A stretch of DNA of 33,124 nt from Legionellales bacterium. GTDB lineage: Bacteria; Pseudomonadota; Gammaproteobacteria; Berkiellales; Berkiellaceae. The stretch lies in the NCBI GenBank assembly GCA_023266435.1, contig JAHFQF010000003.1:1-33124 (forward strand), in the 5' to 3' direction. The position numbers and the translations under genes were made by a program. Shown one piece after another: positions 19,276 through 30,072 of the stretch (position 1 is its first letter; each line of letters starts with the position of its first letter). The notes under the pieces were generated by a model. It worked only from the letters and a program-made list of their open reading frames with translations, was not told where the DNA came from and made no database searches.

Positions 19276-21651
19276 ATGATCAGTTGGCACAATTTTGGTA
19301 TGACGAACCACACTTTTAGATCTTTTTTTCGTAGCTGCGTAACAGCAGGACTTACAATTTTCGGCATTGTAGCAATTTTTTCTGTTATTGTTTATCAACA
19401 ATTGCCCTCTGTCGAAACACTCGTCGATGTCAATCTTCAAGTTCCTCTTAAAATTTATACCGCTGATGGCAAACTCATTGCAGAATACGGCGAAAAACGT
19501 AGAACACCCATCTCCATTGATACCGTACCTAAGCAATTGGTTTTTGCAATTTTAGCCACGGAAGACAGACGTTTTTTTGATCATCATGGTGTCGATTTTC
19601 GAGGCCTACTACGTGCTACCTATGTGCTCGTTTCTCGAGGAGAGAAACAACAAGGTGGTAGCACGATCACCATGCAGGTTGCCAGAAACTTTTTTCTCTC
19701 ACGCCAAAAAACATTTACCCGTAAATTCCAAGAAATCTTACTCGCTGTCAAAATTGAGCGAGAATTAAGCAAAAATCAAATTTTAGAACTCTATCTCAAT
19801 AAAATTTATTTCGGTAAACGCGCCTACGGGGTGGAGGCTGCAGCAGAAGTCTACTATGGCAAGTCCGTGACTGGTTTAGATTTGGCACAAATGGCCATGT
19901 TAGCAGGCCTCCCGCAGGCACCCTCATTCATCAATCCATTAAACAATCCTGAAGCCGCACTCAAACGCCGTGCTCATGTACTAGGTCGCATGTTGCATTA
20001 TGGATTCATCGAGCAAGCACAATACGATCAAGCCATCGTGCAACCTTTGTCTGCCGAATATCATGGTCGTAACGTTGAGTTCGACGCCCCTTATGCTGCT
20101 GAGTGGGTAAGACAACTCTTAGTCAAATATTATGGTGAAGAAGTCTATACCTCCGGTTTCGATGTCTATACCACCATTGATTCTCGTTATCAACGTTTTG
20201 CTAAAGACACAGTGCAGCAGTCTTTACTCAGCTATGATAAACGACACGGTTATCGTGGCCCGCTGTCTAAGGTGAACGTACCAGAGAACATCACGCCTGA
20301 AGTAGCTGCCTCTTTTGTGAAGACGTTACAGTCAACGCCTAAGAGTGGCCCACTCATTCCAGCTTTGATCTTAGGGCTGGACGAAGAAAAAGCGGCTGTC
20401 TTTGTGCAACCCGGCAAATTAATCACGCTACCAGTGAATGCTTTAGCGTGGGCCAGACGTGAAGGCGCTCTGACACTCACCGTAGGTAATGTCATTTATC
20501 TAGAGCCTAAAGGAGACGGTTGGCAGTTATCTCAAATCCCACAAGTTGGTGGTGCGCTGGTTAGTCTCGATCCCCATACGGGCGGCGTGCTTGCACTAGT
20601 CGGTGGCTTTGACTTCTACCAAAGTAAATTTAACCGTGTCACCCAAGCACAAAGACAACCAGGTTCAAATTTTAAACCCGTCCTCTATGCGGCCGCACTA
20701 GAGAATGGTTTCACTGCAGCAAGCATCATGAATGATGCGCCCATTGTTTTTAAAGATCCGACTTTAGAAGGCTTTTGGCGCCCCCAAAATAGCACCAAAG
20801 ATTTTTATGGACCTACACGGCTGCGCGTAGGTCTTGCACACTCTCGTAATTTAGTGTCAATTCGTTTGTTACAAAACTTAGGAATCAAGCCTGCTGTTGA
20901 AATCGCAGGCAAGTTTGGTTTTGACACCGAAACCCTACCACAAAGCCTGTCTTTGGCATTAGGGTCGCTTGTGGCCACCCCCTTACAAGTTGTTAGCAGC
21001 TATGCTGTCTTTGCAAATGGCGGATATCGTGTAGAGCCTTACATCATTCATCACATTGAAGATGTGAACGGCAATATTCTGTACGATTGCAATCCTAAAG
21101 TTGCTTGCCAAGATTGCGAAGCGCTCAGCAATGCACTGGATGCACCAGACTACGCGAAACCATTGGTAGCAGAGCGCATTTTATCTCCCCAAACAGCGTA
21201 CATTATGCATTCCATGTTAAAAGACGTAATTACACAAGGAACTGGTAAACAAGCGATGCAACTGGGTCGTAAAGATCTGGCTGGTAAAACAGGAACCACC
21301 AATGATCAATTTGATGCCTGGTTTAGTGGTTACCACGCAGATATTGTCACCACGACTTGGATGGGATTTGATGAGCCAAAATCCTTACATGAGTATGCTG
21401 CACAAACAGCGCTCCCGCTTTGGATGAGCTATATGTCTCAAGTACTGAAAAATAAACCTGAACGCAACTTTCCTGTCCCTGATGGCATTGTGACTGTGCG
21501 CATTGATCCGGATACTGGTCTACTGGCCGATCCTAAGCAAACCAATGCAATTTTTGAGATCTTCGCCAAAGGCACAGAGCCTACCACCTTTGCTAAAAAA
21601 CATACTGCAGAGGACGAGGACAAAGAAACCTCGATTGAGTCATTGTATTAA
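19276..21651 (+). CDS. mrcA: Penicillin-binding protein 1A (bifunctional transglycosylase/transpeptidase)
   Basis: AILATEDRRFFDHHGVDFRGLLRA, GGSTITMQVARNFFL, QPGSNFKPVLYAAAL, LAGKTGTTNDQFDAWFSGY. Alternative start at 19300. Confidence 0.96.
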   Translation: MISWHNFGMTNHTFRSFFRSCVTAGLTIFGIVAIFSVIVYQQLPSVETLVDVNLQVPLKIYTADGKLIAEYGEKRRTPISIDTVPKQLVFAILATEDRRFFDHHGVDFRGLLRATYVLVSRGEKQQGGSTITMQVARNFFLSRQKTFTRKFQEILLAVKIERELSKNQILELYLNKIYFGKRAYGVEAAAEVYYGKSVTGLDLAQMAMLAGLPQAPSFINPLNNPEAALKRRAHVLGRMLHYGFIEQAQYDQAIVQPLSAEYHGRNVEFDAPYAAEWVRQLLVKYYGEEVYTSGFDVYTTIDSRYQRFAKDTVQQSLLSYDKRHGYRGPLSKVNVPENITPEVAASFVKTLQSTPKSGPLIPALILGLDEEKAAVFVQPGKLITLPVNALAWARREGALTLTVGNVIYLEPKGDGWQLSQIPQVGGALVSLDPHTGGVLALVGGFDFYQSKFNRVTQAQRQPGSNFKPVLYAAALENGFTAASIMNDAPIVFKDPTLEGFWRPQNSTKDFYGPTRLRVGLAHSRNLVSIRLLQNLGIKPAVEIAGKFGFDTETLPQSLSLALGSLVATPLQVVSSYAVFANGGYRVEPYIIHHIEDVNGNILYDCNPKVACQDCEALSNALDAPDYAKPLVAERILSPQTAYIMHSMLKDVITQGTGKQAMQLGRKDLAGKTGTTNDQFDAWFSGYHADIVTTTWMGFDEPKSLHEYAAQTALPLWMSYMSQVLKNKPERNFPVPDGIVTVRIDPDTGLLADPKQTNAIFEIFAKGTEPTTFAKKHTAEDEDKETSIESLY

Positions 21652-21699
21652 TGCGTGAGGGGAAAAAGAAAAAAGCCATAGGTAGTGTGTGTATCACAA

Positions 21700-21831
21700 C
21701 CTGCCTTCGCTACTTCCTGGGCAAAAGCAGCCAGTCTCAAATCCTCTCTCCGATGATGTGAGGAGAGAAGCGAAGGTAGGGTGAGGGCGGCTGAGCTGCA
21801 AGCTCAGTCACGCAAAGATCCTCGGGTCTGC
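21700..21831. repeat. Dispersed intergenic repeat, copy 2
   Basis: Shares blocks with 4323-4538. Internal inverted repeat CTGCCTTCGCT (21701-21711)/AGCGAAGGTAG (21769-21779), one mismatch. Confidence 0.7.
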
Positions 21832-21856
21832 TTAATTGAGGCCGTAGCTTATCTTT

Positions 21857-23112
<1,256 letters not shown>

Positions 23113-23204
23113 AGCCACGCAATCCTTACTAAATATTAAGCAAATAAAAAACTTTGGCAGATTGTAACCAAGTTCGCTAAAACTAGCAAGGCGCGTAGCA
23201 TGTT

Positions 23205-23432
23205 TTACCAGCTGCCTGGCTCCCCAGAAATCCAACCAGATAATTCCTGCGGGACTCTCATTTTATCTCTAGCATCCCAGTCTGGGTAGCCTGTGGTGTG
23301 ATTATTAACATCCAAGACCGCCTCTTCGGGGCATTCATAGGTCCCTAATGCATCATTGTTGATCCCTAAATAAAACCTATCGGTTTCATCGATGATCCAA
23401 ATTGTCCCAACTTGTGTATTAAAGTGCCACAT
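23205..23432 (-). CDS. Small uncharacterised protein (75 aa)
   Basis: [68 protein letters not shown]...; Met at 23432 is preceded on the minus strand by a G-rich SD-like GGGGGGAT. Resembles a small conserved bacterial family I cannot name. Confidence 0.7.
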   Translation of the reverse strand: MWHFNTQVGTIWIIDETDRFYLGINNDALGTYECPEEAVLDVNNHTTGYPDWDARDKMRVPQELSGWISGEPGSW

Positions 23433-23596
23433 AGCATCCCCCCACATCCTTGTTTGATGGATATTGTAAGCCTTTTTACCAAAATTTTTTAGTTTATTAA
23501 CTAAGAATGGAAACAGTACCTTCCCCACCCCCTAATAAAAAAATATGATAGACTCTTTCTTCAGGCTAAAGAAAAGCCACTACTTTTTCAACTCTC

Positions 23597-24010
23597 TTGG
23601 CAGTGCAAAAAAGGATACTCAGTGTGCGTTATTGTCCTTTAGTATCATTGATGGTTTATTGTGTCAGCGGCACCTGCTTAGCAGACGTTGCCTCCTCTAC
23701 TTTGACTATTCCACTACCCTTGCCTAATCAAGTCATTGTAGAAGCACACGAAGAAGACGGACCCATAAATTACAATTTTGATGGGCAACCTGTCGATAAA
23801 CAAAGTGACAAAAACTGGTTTATCGCAGGGGGGTCACACTACACCATTGCTGAAGCCAAACAGAAGCAAGACTCTAAGCAAAGCCGCTGCCTCTATTATC
23901 AACAACTCCATCCGCAAGTCTTAGCGCTGTCCTCTGCGCCACCTGAAGACTACGCTTATCGTAATTTCGTACAAGCCGAAATTAAATTTTTCTGTGGCAC
24001 ATCTCAGTAG
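23597..24010 (+). CDS. Hypothetical secreted protein
   Basis: Open frame with hydrophobic N-terminus (CPLVSLMVYCVSGTCLADVASS) and cysteines in the C-terminal part. Exact start uncertain (TTG in track). Confidence 0.6.
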   Translation: MAVQKRILSVRYCPLVSLMVYCVSGTCLADVASSTLTIPLPLPNQVIVEAHEEDGPINYNFDGQPVDKQSDKNWFIAGGSHYTIAEAKQKQDSKQSRCLYYQQLHPQVLALSSAPPEDYAYRNFVQAEIKFFCGTSQ

Positions 24011-24016
24011 CCCCTA

Positions 24017-25045
24017 TTACGATCGCTTTACACCTTTTAGCAGAGGCAACAAGTGTTGACTAATATACTCCGCCGCATATAACGATCCTTGGGCGGTATA
24101 ATGATAATGATCATAGATAAAATCAGGTTCAGCTGGAATATGCTGGGCTAAATCAATCATAGTCAGGTGGTTGTCTCTCGCTTTATTACGAATGATGTCA
24201 TTAAAATAATGATATAAGGTATCAGAACGATCCACACGATTGGCTTGTGTCATCAAGACCAGCTGGACACCATGAATCTTACAAATTTCTATGAACATTT
24301 GTAAGTTTTTTGAGAAAGCTTGAATGAGATCCGCTTCAGGTTTGGTCTGCATCTCAGCGGGATGAAACTCATAGCGTGTCAAGACTTCTCGGCTAGTTTG
24401 CACATGACTCTTACGGGAATGTGTATACCAATAGCTACCTTGAGTACGTAAAGCCACTAAATCATTCACATTATGCATCACCACCACAATACTAGGTTTC
24501 ATGGGCAATACTTTATTGATCAGAGCGTTCAGTGAATGCATGGATTCATTGGCTGAAACACCCCCATTATAAGTATTGATTTTTAATCCAGCGGCAGATT
24601 CTAATTGTCTACCCACTACATAGGGAAACCGCTTGTCTTCATCCACATACAAGCACTCGGTTGTCGAGCCGCCTAAAAAGACAATCTTATGATCAGGTGA
24701 GGCATGAATATCCGAAGGACCAATAAAACCATTACTATCAATGGCCAAACGATAATACTTGCGCTCTATGGTATTCGGTGCCACATGCGTCATATAGTCT
24801 CGACTAGGCCTTTCCAAGGTTTCTGTATTAGGCAGATACTCACGCAGCTTAATAAACCGCCCTACATTGCGATCTATAATAAGCGCAGCATGCTTTTCTA
24901 AAATCAGTTTTTTTAAACTTTTAGATTGGTATTCTGTGGCTGCATTGTTAAACAGCTTTAACGAGGCCAACCCATAGATCGCTAACAATAGCAGCCCATT
25001 AACCCCTATCAACGCAAGCTTAGGGTGTTTCTCAAAAAAACTCAT
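24017..25045 (-). CDS. SGNH/GDSL-type hydrolase with N-terminal TM anchor
   Basis: VFLGGSTTECLYVDEDKRFPYVVGRQL (Ser block), NGGVSANESMHS, VVVMHNVNDL, and C-terminal YDHYHYTAQGSLYAAEYI (Asp/His block). Confidence 0.8.
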   Translation of the reverse strand: MSFFEKHPKLALIGVNGLLLLAIYGLASLKLFNNAATEYQSKSLKKLILEKHAALIIDRNVGRFIKLREYLPNTETLERPSRDYMTHVAPNTIERKYYRLAIDSNGFIGPSDIHASPDHKIVFLGGSTTECLYVDEDKRFPYVVGRQLESAAGLKINTYNGGVSANESMHSLNALINKVLPMKPSIVVVMHNVNDLVALRTQGSYWYTHSRKSHVQTSREVLTRYEFHPAEMQTKPEADLIQAFSKNLQMFIEICKIHGVQLVLMTQANRVDRSDTLYHYFNDIIRNKARDNHLTMIDLAQHIPAEPDFIYDHYHYTAQGSLYAAEYISQHLLPLLKGVKRS

Positions 25046-25059
25046 GCCTATATCCTATT

Positions 25060-25160
25060 AAAACTCTAAAATTCCAATTCGGAGTTTTTAAAGCAGAGAA
25101 TTCCCGTCTGATGCAGCCAACCCGCATCTTGCTTTACTTAAAAACTCTGAGCTGGAGTTT
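25060..25160. repeat. Pair of inverted REP-like hairpins
   Basis: AAAACTC...GAGTTTT at 25060-25088 and AAAACTC...GAGTTT at 25141-25160, in opposite orientation (GAGTTTTTAAAGCA vs TGCTTTACTTAAAAACTC). Confidence 0.6.
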
Positions 25161-26810
25161 CTATACACTCGAAATCATTAGCCTAGGCCTTTGATCCCTC
25201 TCATCTGAAAAGGTCTCTGTAAGGGGGGCTGTCAACCGTTCGATGTGCAATACAGGCGCAACACCCACTTGTAATGCAGTTTCAATCGTCTGCAATGGCA
25301 CCTCTGTTGGTCTATATTGCTGAGGTAGCCGGTATTTTAAATAATATGCAATCAAGAGCCAAGCTCCTGATCCTGCTACGAGCTGAGAAAGACAGTATGC
25401 CAATGGAAAACTTTTAAAACCCAGTCCTCTTGCAAGCAGCAGATAGCAATAGATCGGGAGTTGTGTGAAAGCCAATGCATTCGTGCCCATACCTACTAGA
25501 CTTTTATCTATGCCTCTTAACCAGCCCTCACCTACAGATTTCAAGGTGTCAAAGACAATGCCTACGCACCAGAGTGACATATTTGCACGACTAAAATAGG
25601 ATTCTTCGGCATGATATAAAGGTGCAAAATAGGGAGCAATACTGACACACAGTGTATTTCCTACCACAGCCCACAAGAGCGTGCTACGAAAATAACTGCG
25701 CGTGACTTGTTGAATCTTTTTTAAATCTTTGTGAGATGCCTGTAAGTAAACAGCCAAATTCACTTTGTATTGACCTGCTAAACCCAAAGGTAATACAAAC
25801 AGCATGCGTAATGTTGAGTATCCGTTTAATGCTTTTAATGTGGCTACGCCATGAGGCGGCGCTAATACATTAAAGATCACAGCAAAGCTACCTGTTTCAA
25901 AAATTGCTGAGCCAGCATAGGGGATAGCGGCATACAACAGCTTAAAGCTATCTACAAGACTTTCTTTGACTAGCTGCCCGCGTGGACCAATTCGATGTAA
26001 TTTATCGCGATGTTTGTAAAACAGCAGCCCAGTATGTATTGCAGAAGGCAGCATTCCAGCCAAAGCAAAGGCCGATGCAAATCCTCGAATCGCCTCTAAC
26101 TCTTTAGCAGTCAAATACCAAGCTGATAAGCTTAGCAAAGCAACCGCTCGGGCACCGTTTGCCATCACATCAAAATGGCTGCTTTCTGCTGCATTCGATG
26201 CAACAATCCCAAGGACATTACTTAAAAAAAACAATGGTCCACCCGCATATAAATACTGATGAATCATTAATGTAGCGCCCTCTATGACATGCTCATCATT
26301 ATGCAATACTTGGAGTAATTGTTTAGAGGGTGCTAGTAACGCAAAACTGAACACAGATAAAGTCAGCGCTGCCATCAATGTGGTAGTCCAAGGCTTTAAT
26401 AAGGCATTATGTCTATATCCATCTGACAAAACAGGTTGAAATCGATACAACATCATACCTGCAGGAGCCAGCACTAAAAAAAGCACTGTCAAACCAGTCC
26501 CTACAATTGCAGAAGCATCTTCTTCATCGGACACAGCGCTGATTAAAGTAACGCTGATCACATCTACTAAAAATCGCAATGCCATAGCCCCGACTGCTGC
26601 ACTATATCCAGCAAGTGGTATAAAGTGCTCAGTCACTGCGGTAGATTCATCCTCCGTGGCGGACTGCTGCGTAAAATACTGATAAGTCCAGCTCCACGCG
26701 GATCGTAATCCCCGCCACACCGCATGGGCAGGTCTGGCCACAAAACGACTGTATAAGCCTTCATTCTGCATAGAGGCGCCAGAGGCAGCTGCAGATCGAT
26801 CCATGATCAC
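25161..26810 (-). CDS. Polytopic membrane protein, MATE-efflux-like
   Basis: 549 aa with many hydrophobic segments. MATE-like layout (two halves, YAGGPLFFLSNVLG, VNLAVYLQASHKDLKKIQQVTRSYF). Assignment by resemblance only. Confidence 0.55.
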   Translation of the reverse strand: MIMDRSAAASGASMQNEGLYSRFVARPAHAVWRGLRSAWSWTYQYFTQQSATEDESTAVTEHFIPLAGYSAAVGAMALRFLVDVISVTLISAVSDEEDASAIVGTGLTVLFLVLAPAGMMLYRFQPVLSDGYRHNALLKPWTTTLMAALTLSVFSFALLAPSKQLLQVLHNDEHVIEGATLMIHQYLYAGGPLFFLSNVLGIVASNAAESSHFDVMANGARAVALLSLSAWYLTAKELEAIRGFASAFALAGMLPSAIHTGLLFYKHRDKLHRIGPRGQLVKESLVDSFKLLYAAIPYAGSAIFETGSFAVIFNVLAPPHGVATLKALNGYSTLRMLFVLPLGLAGQYKVNLAVYLQASHKDLKKIQQVTRSYFRSTLLWAVVGNTLCVSIAPYFAPLYHAEESYFSRANMSLWCVGIVFDTLKSVGEGWLRGIDKSLVGMGTNALAFTQLPIYCYLLLARGLGFKSFPLAYCLSQLVAGSGAWLLIAYYLKYRLPQQYRPTEVPLQTIETALQVGVAPVLHIERLTAPLTETFSDERDQRPRLMISSV

Positions 26811-26884
26811 CTTCCCTTGATTTGTTGACCAACGATGTTAACATAGCTTTTCAGAGATTGCTTTATTCGCTTAGGGAGAAAACT

Positions 26885-27496
26885 ATGAAATTATATTATT
26901 CAAAAGGCGCTTGCTCATTGGCTGTACGCATCGCATTATGCGAAATGGAGATTCCCTGTGAATTTGAGGCAGTGAATTTAAAAACCAAACAAACCGAAAA
27001 AGACGTTAACTTTCTTACTATTAATCCTAAGGGGTCGGTTCCTGCTTTATTATTAGACAACAACGAAGTCTTGACTGAAAACTCCGTCATTCAACAATAT
27101 TTGGCGGACAATTATGTCGCTACGTCTCTGTTACCTATTGCAGGCTTAAGACGTTTCCGCATTTTAGAATGGTTGAATTTTATCAGCACAGATTTACATA
27201 AAGCCTGCTCGCCACTTTTTAATGCGAAAGTCTCTGAAGAAGCCAAAGAAGAAATTTTTAAGCCCATTTTAAAAAGCAAGTTAGATTTTACCAACGCACA
27301 ACTAAAAGGCAACGACTATTTAACGGGCGAGCTGTTTAGCTTGGCAGATGGGTATCTATTCGTTGTACTCTTTTGGCTACCTGGACTCAAACTTTCTCTC
27401 TCAGATTGGCCAAATTTAGAGCAATATTTTAGTCGTGTGAAACAGCGCCCCATGGTGCAAAAAGCATTACGTGATGAAGGATTAGCGCTCAAATGA
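26885..27496 (+). CDS. Glutathione S-transferase (beta-class-like)
   Basis: MKLYYSKGACSLAVRIALCEMEIPCEFEAVNL...INPKGSVPALLLDNNEVLTENSVIQQYLAD. Confidence 0.9.
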   Translation: MKLYYSKGACSLAVRIALCEMEIPCEFEAVNLKTKQTEKDVNFLTINPKGSVPALLLDNNEVLTENSVIQQYLADNYVATSLLPIAGLRRFRILEWLNFISTDLHKACSPLFNAKVSEEAKEEIFKPILKSKLDFTNAQLKGNDYLTGELFSLADGYLFVVLFWLPGLKLSLSDWPNLEQYFSRVKQRPMVQKALRDEGLALK

Positions 27497-28752
27497 GCCG
27501 ATTACATAAAGCAGAGATCATCTCCATTGGGGATGAACTCTTGTATGGTCATGTACAAGACACGAATGCTACCTGGATCAGCAATCACTTAGGCGAGGCA
27601 GGTTTTCAAGTCATACATCGCGCCACTGTGCCAGATGAAACAGAAGCTATTTTGAGAGCCTTTCAAGAAGCAGAGGCCAGAGCAAGCGTGATCATTGTGA
27701 CCGGTGGCTTAGGTCCAACCAGCGATGATCTGACCAAGCCGTGTTTTTGTACTTACTTTGGCTGTGAACTTGTTTTAAACGAATCGGCATTAGAGGACGT
27801 GAGTACGCTTTTTGCTCGACGTGGTATCTCCCTAACAGACACCAATCGTACTCAAGCTTATCTACCTGCCGCTTGCATTAAATTAACGAATCAACTGGGC
27901 ACGGCACCTGGGATGTGGTTTGATAGAGGTGAGAAAACATTCATCGCCTTACCGGGCGTGCCCTATGAAATGATCCACTTGATGAAAGAAGAAGCGCTCC
28001 CTAGGCTGCTTAGAAAATATACGCCCCAAACTTTATTACATCGCACTATACGCACCGTGGCCATTGGCGAGTCTTATTTAGCCAATAAAATAGCAACCTG
28101 GGAAGCAGCCTTGCCGCCTGAGCTACATTTGGCTTATCTGCCTAGACCCGGTCAAGTCAAGCTACGTCTCACTACTTATGGCTTAGATGAGGCTGTATTA
28201 AAATCTCGACTGGAACAGCAGGTCGCACAATTGTTGCCACTCATTGAATCGCACGTCTATGGTTTTGAGCACACTGAATTAGAAGAAGTGGTAGGGACTC
28301 TGCTGAAAGAGAAAGGGCATACTGTTGCTGTAGCAGAAAGCTGTACGGGTGGTTATCTTGGCCATTTATTCACTAAAGTGCCAGGCGCTTCAGCGTATTT
28401 TTCTGGCGGCATCATCGCTTACAGTAACACAATCAAAGAAACCGTCTTACAGGTCAACCCGGACACTTTAAAAGAATATGGCGCCGTGAGTGAACAAACT
28501 GTTCGCGAAATGGCACTCGGCTTGCGTCAACTTTTTAAAACAACGCATGCCGTTGCTGTCAGTGGGATTGCTGGTCCAGATGGCGGCACACCAGATAAAC
28601 CTGTAGGCACTATTTGGATCGCTGTTGCCAATGAAACAGAAGTGCAGACCAAAAAATTCATTTTACACACAGATAGGTTAGTCAATATAGAGTTTTCAGC
28701 AATCCATGCCTTAAATGGATTACGCAAACTCTTATTAAAACAAGCCTGGTAA
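27493..28752 (+). CDS. cinA: CinA family protein (COG1058 + PncC nicotinamide-nucleotide amidase domains)
   Basis: KAEIISIGDELLYGHVQDTNATWISNHL, VTGGLGPTSDDLT, VAVAESCTGGYLGHLFTKVPGAS, VSGIAGPDGGTPDKPVGTIWIA. Confidence 0.95.
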   Translation: MSRLHKAEIISIGDELLYGHVQDTNATWISNHLGEAGFQVIHRATVPDETEAILRAFQEAEARASVIIVTGGLGPTSDDLTKPCFCTYFGCELVLNESALEDVSTLFARRGISLTDTNRTQAYLPAACIKLTNQLGTAPGMWFDRGEKTFIALPGVPYEMIHLMKEEALPRLLRKYTPQTLLHRTIRTVAIGESYLANKIATWEAALPPELHLAYLPRPGQVKLRLTTYGLDEAVLKSRLEQQVAQLLPLIESHVYGFEHTELEEVVGTLLKEKGHTVAVAESCTGGYLGHLFTKVPGASAYFSGGIIAYSNTIKETVLQVNPDTLKEYGAVSEQTVREMALGLRQLFKTTHAVAVSGIAGPDGGTPDKPVGTIWIAVANETEVQTKKFILHTDRLVNIEFSAIHALNGLRKLLLKQAW

Positions 28753-28781
28753 AGCAAGGAGCACAGAGCATGACCGGAGTG

Positions 28782-28850
28782 CCTGGCTTTGGTGCTTACA
28801 AAACTCCGAGCTGGGGTTTTGCTAATATCCAAGCATGTCTGCCAGGTTTT
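28782..28850. terminator. Hairpin between convergent cinA and MFS gene; includes third copy of the REP-like AAAACTCC-GAGCTG motif
   Basis: AAAACTCC (28800-28807)/GGGGTTTT (28813-28820) nested within CCTGGC (28782-28787)/GCCAGG (28841-28846), followed by T-rich DNA. Confidence 0.55.
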
Positions 28851-30072
28851 ATTTTTCTTTGATTGCGCTCAAAGCCAAGATAGCAGCCCCAGAAACCAGA
28901 TAGCCAGGTCCTAGCGGATACCCTGCACTGACTAGTTTTTGTGCAACCATGGGAGCAGTACCACCAAAAAAGGCGGCCGAAAAATTCCATCCCAAACCCA
29001 CCCCGGTGCAACGGATAGTGGGCGGCAGTTGCAGAAAAAGGAAATAGGCAATGCTGGCAGTCACCAAAGCATCAAACACCGTAAATAGGATGAGCGCCTG
29101 GGCTATCCAGCTATGATTGTCTGCCTGTGCCGCAAAGAACATCCAGGGTGCAGTCAAGGCCATCCCAATTGCCCCCAGCCTTAAAATCCAAGTATTGTGT
29201 TTTTCACCCCAGAAAAAAGCAATGAGCGGCGCAAAGAGCGCTACCCCTAACTCACAGAGCGAGCAATATACATACGCTGTAGAAATTCCGAGCGTAGTAT
29301 GCTTGGCTAAATAAGCAGCATAGTATCCATTACAGGTATAAACAAACACACAGACAAAAATAGAAGTTAACACGATCCTCAGCATGGGAATTGGATAGTG
29401 CATTAAAGCCGTAATGGGATTGCGTTGAATACGATGCTGGGATTGCATCTCACGAAATACTGGTGTCTCTGCTAGTTTGAAGCGAAACAGCGCTAAAATC
29501 AGAGCCAGAGCGCCTACTATCAAAAATGGCCAGCGCCAATGCGTGTCACTGACCGCATAATGAGAGAGTAAAGAGACGATACTGCCCCCCACACACATAC
29601 CCCCTGCACTGGCGGCAATAATCAGTGCCCCTGAAAACGGTTTGGGAGAATGCTCCATCAAATAAATGGCTGAGCTCTGATACTCACCTGAAACAGCGAT
29701 GCTTTGCAAAATACGAAAAAATAACAATAAAGCGGGCGCAAGCATGCCTACTGATGCATACGTTGGCAAAGTCCCCATCCCCAATGTCGCGACACCCATT
29801 AAGAGGATCGCAAATATCATAGGGGGTTTACGCCCTAGGCGGTCAGAAAAATAGCCAAACAAAAGGGCGCCCAGTGGTCTAAAAAAATACGCTGTAGCAA
29901 ATAGTCCGTAAGTCATGATCAAGCCAGCCGATTCAGAAATGACTGGGAAAAATTGCTTACTCAGGGTAGGGCTTAAAAACAAATACAGACTATATTCAAT
30001 CCATTCTATAAAAGTATTAGAGACAGCAAGTGTTGTTCTAAAAAGCGTCATGATGCTGCTCTCTTTTGCCAA
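28849..30072 (-). CDS. MFS transporter, metabolite:H+ symporter (ProP-like) family
   Basis: FFRPLGALLFGYFSDRLGRKPPMIFAILLMGVATLGMGTLPTYASVG; RILQSIAVSGEYQSSAIYLMEHSP. Confidence 0.88.
   Translation of the reverse strand: MAKESSIMTLFRTTLAVSNTFIEWIEYSLYLFLSPTLSKQFFPVISESAGLIMTYGLFATAYFFRPLGALLFGYFSDRLGRKPPMIFAILLMGVATLGMGTLPTYASVGMLAPALLLFFRILQSIAVSGEYQSSAIYLMEHSPKPFSGALIIAASAGGMCVGGSIVSLLSHYAVSDTHWRWPFLIVGALALILALFRFKLAETPVFREMQSQHRIQRNPITALMHYPIPMLRIVLTSIFVCVFVYTCNGYYAAYLAKHTTLGISTAYVYCSLCELGVALFAPLIAFFWGEKHNTWILRLGAIGMALTAPWMFFAAQADNHSWIAQALILFTVFDALVTASIAYFLFLQLPPTIRCTGVGLGWNFSAAFFGGTAPMVAQKLVSAGYPLGPGYLVSGAAILALSAIKEK

Noticed and set aside
19219-19536. 105-aa minus ORF over the mrcA start
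   Set aside because: Antisense to PBP1A N-terminus and its promoter; no coding signal beyond length.
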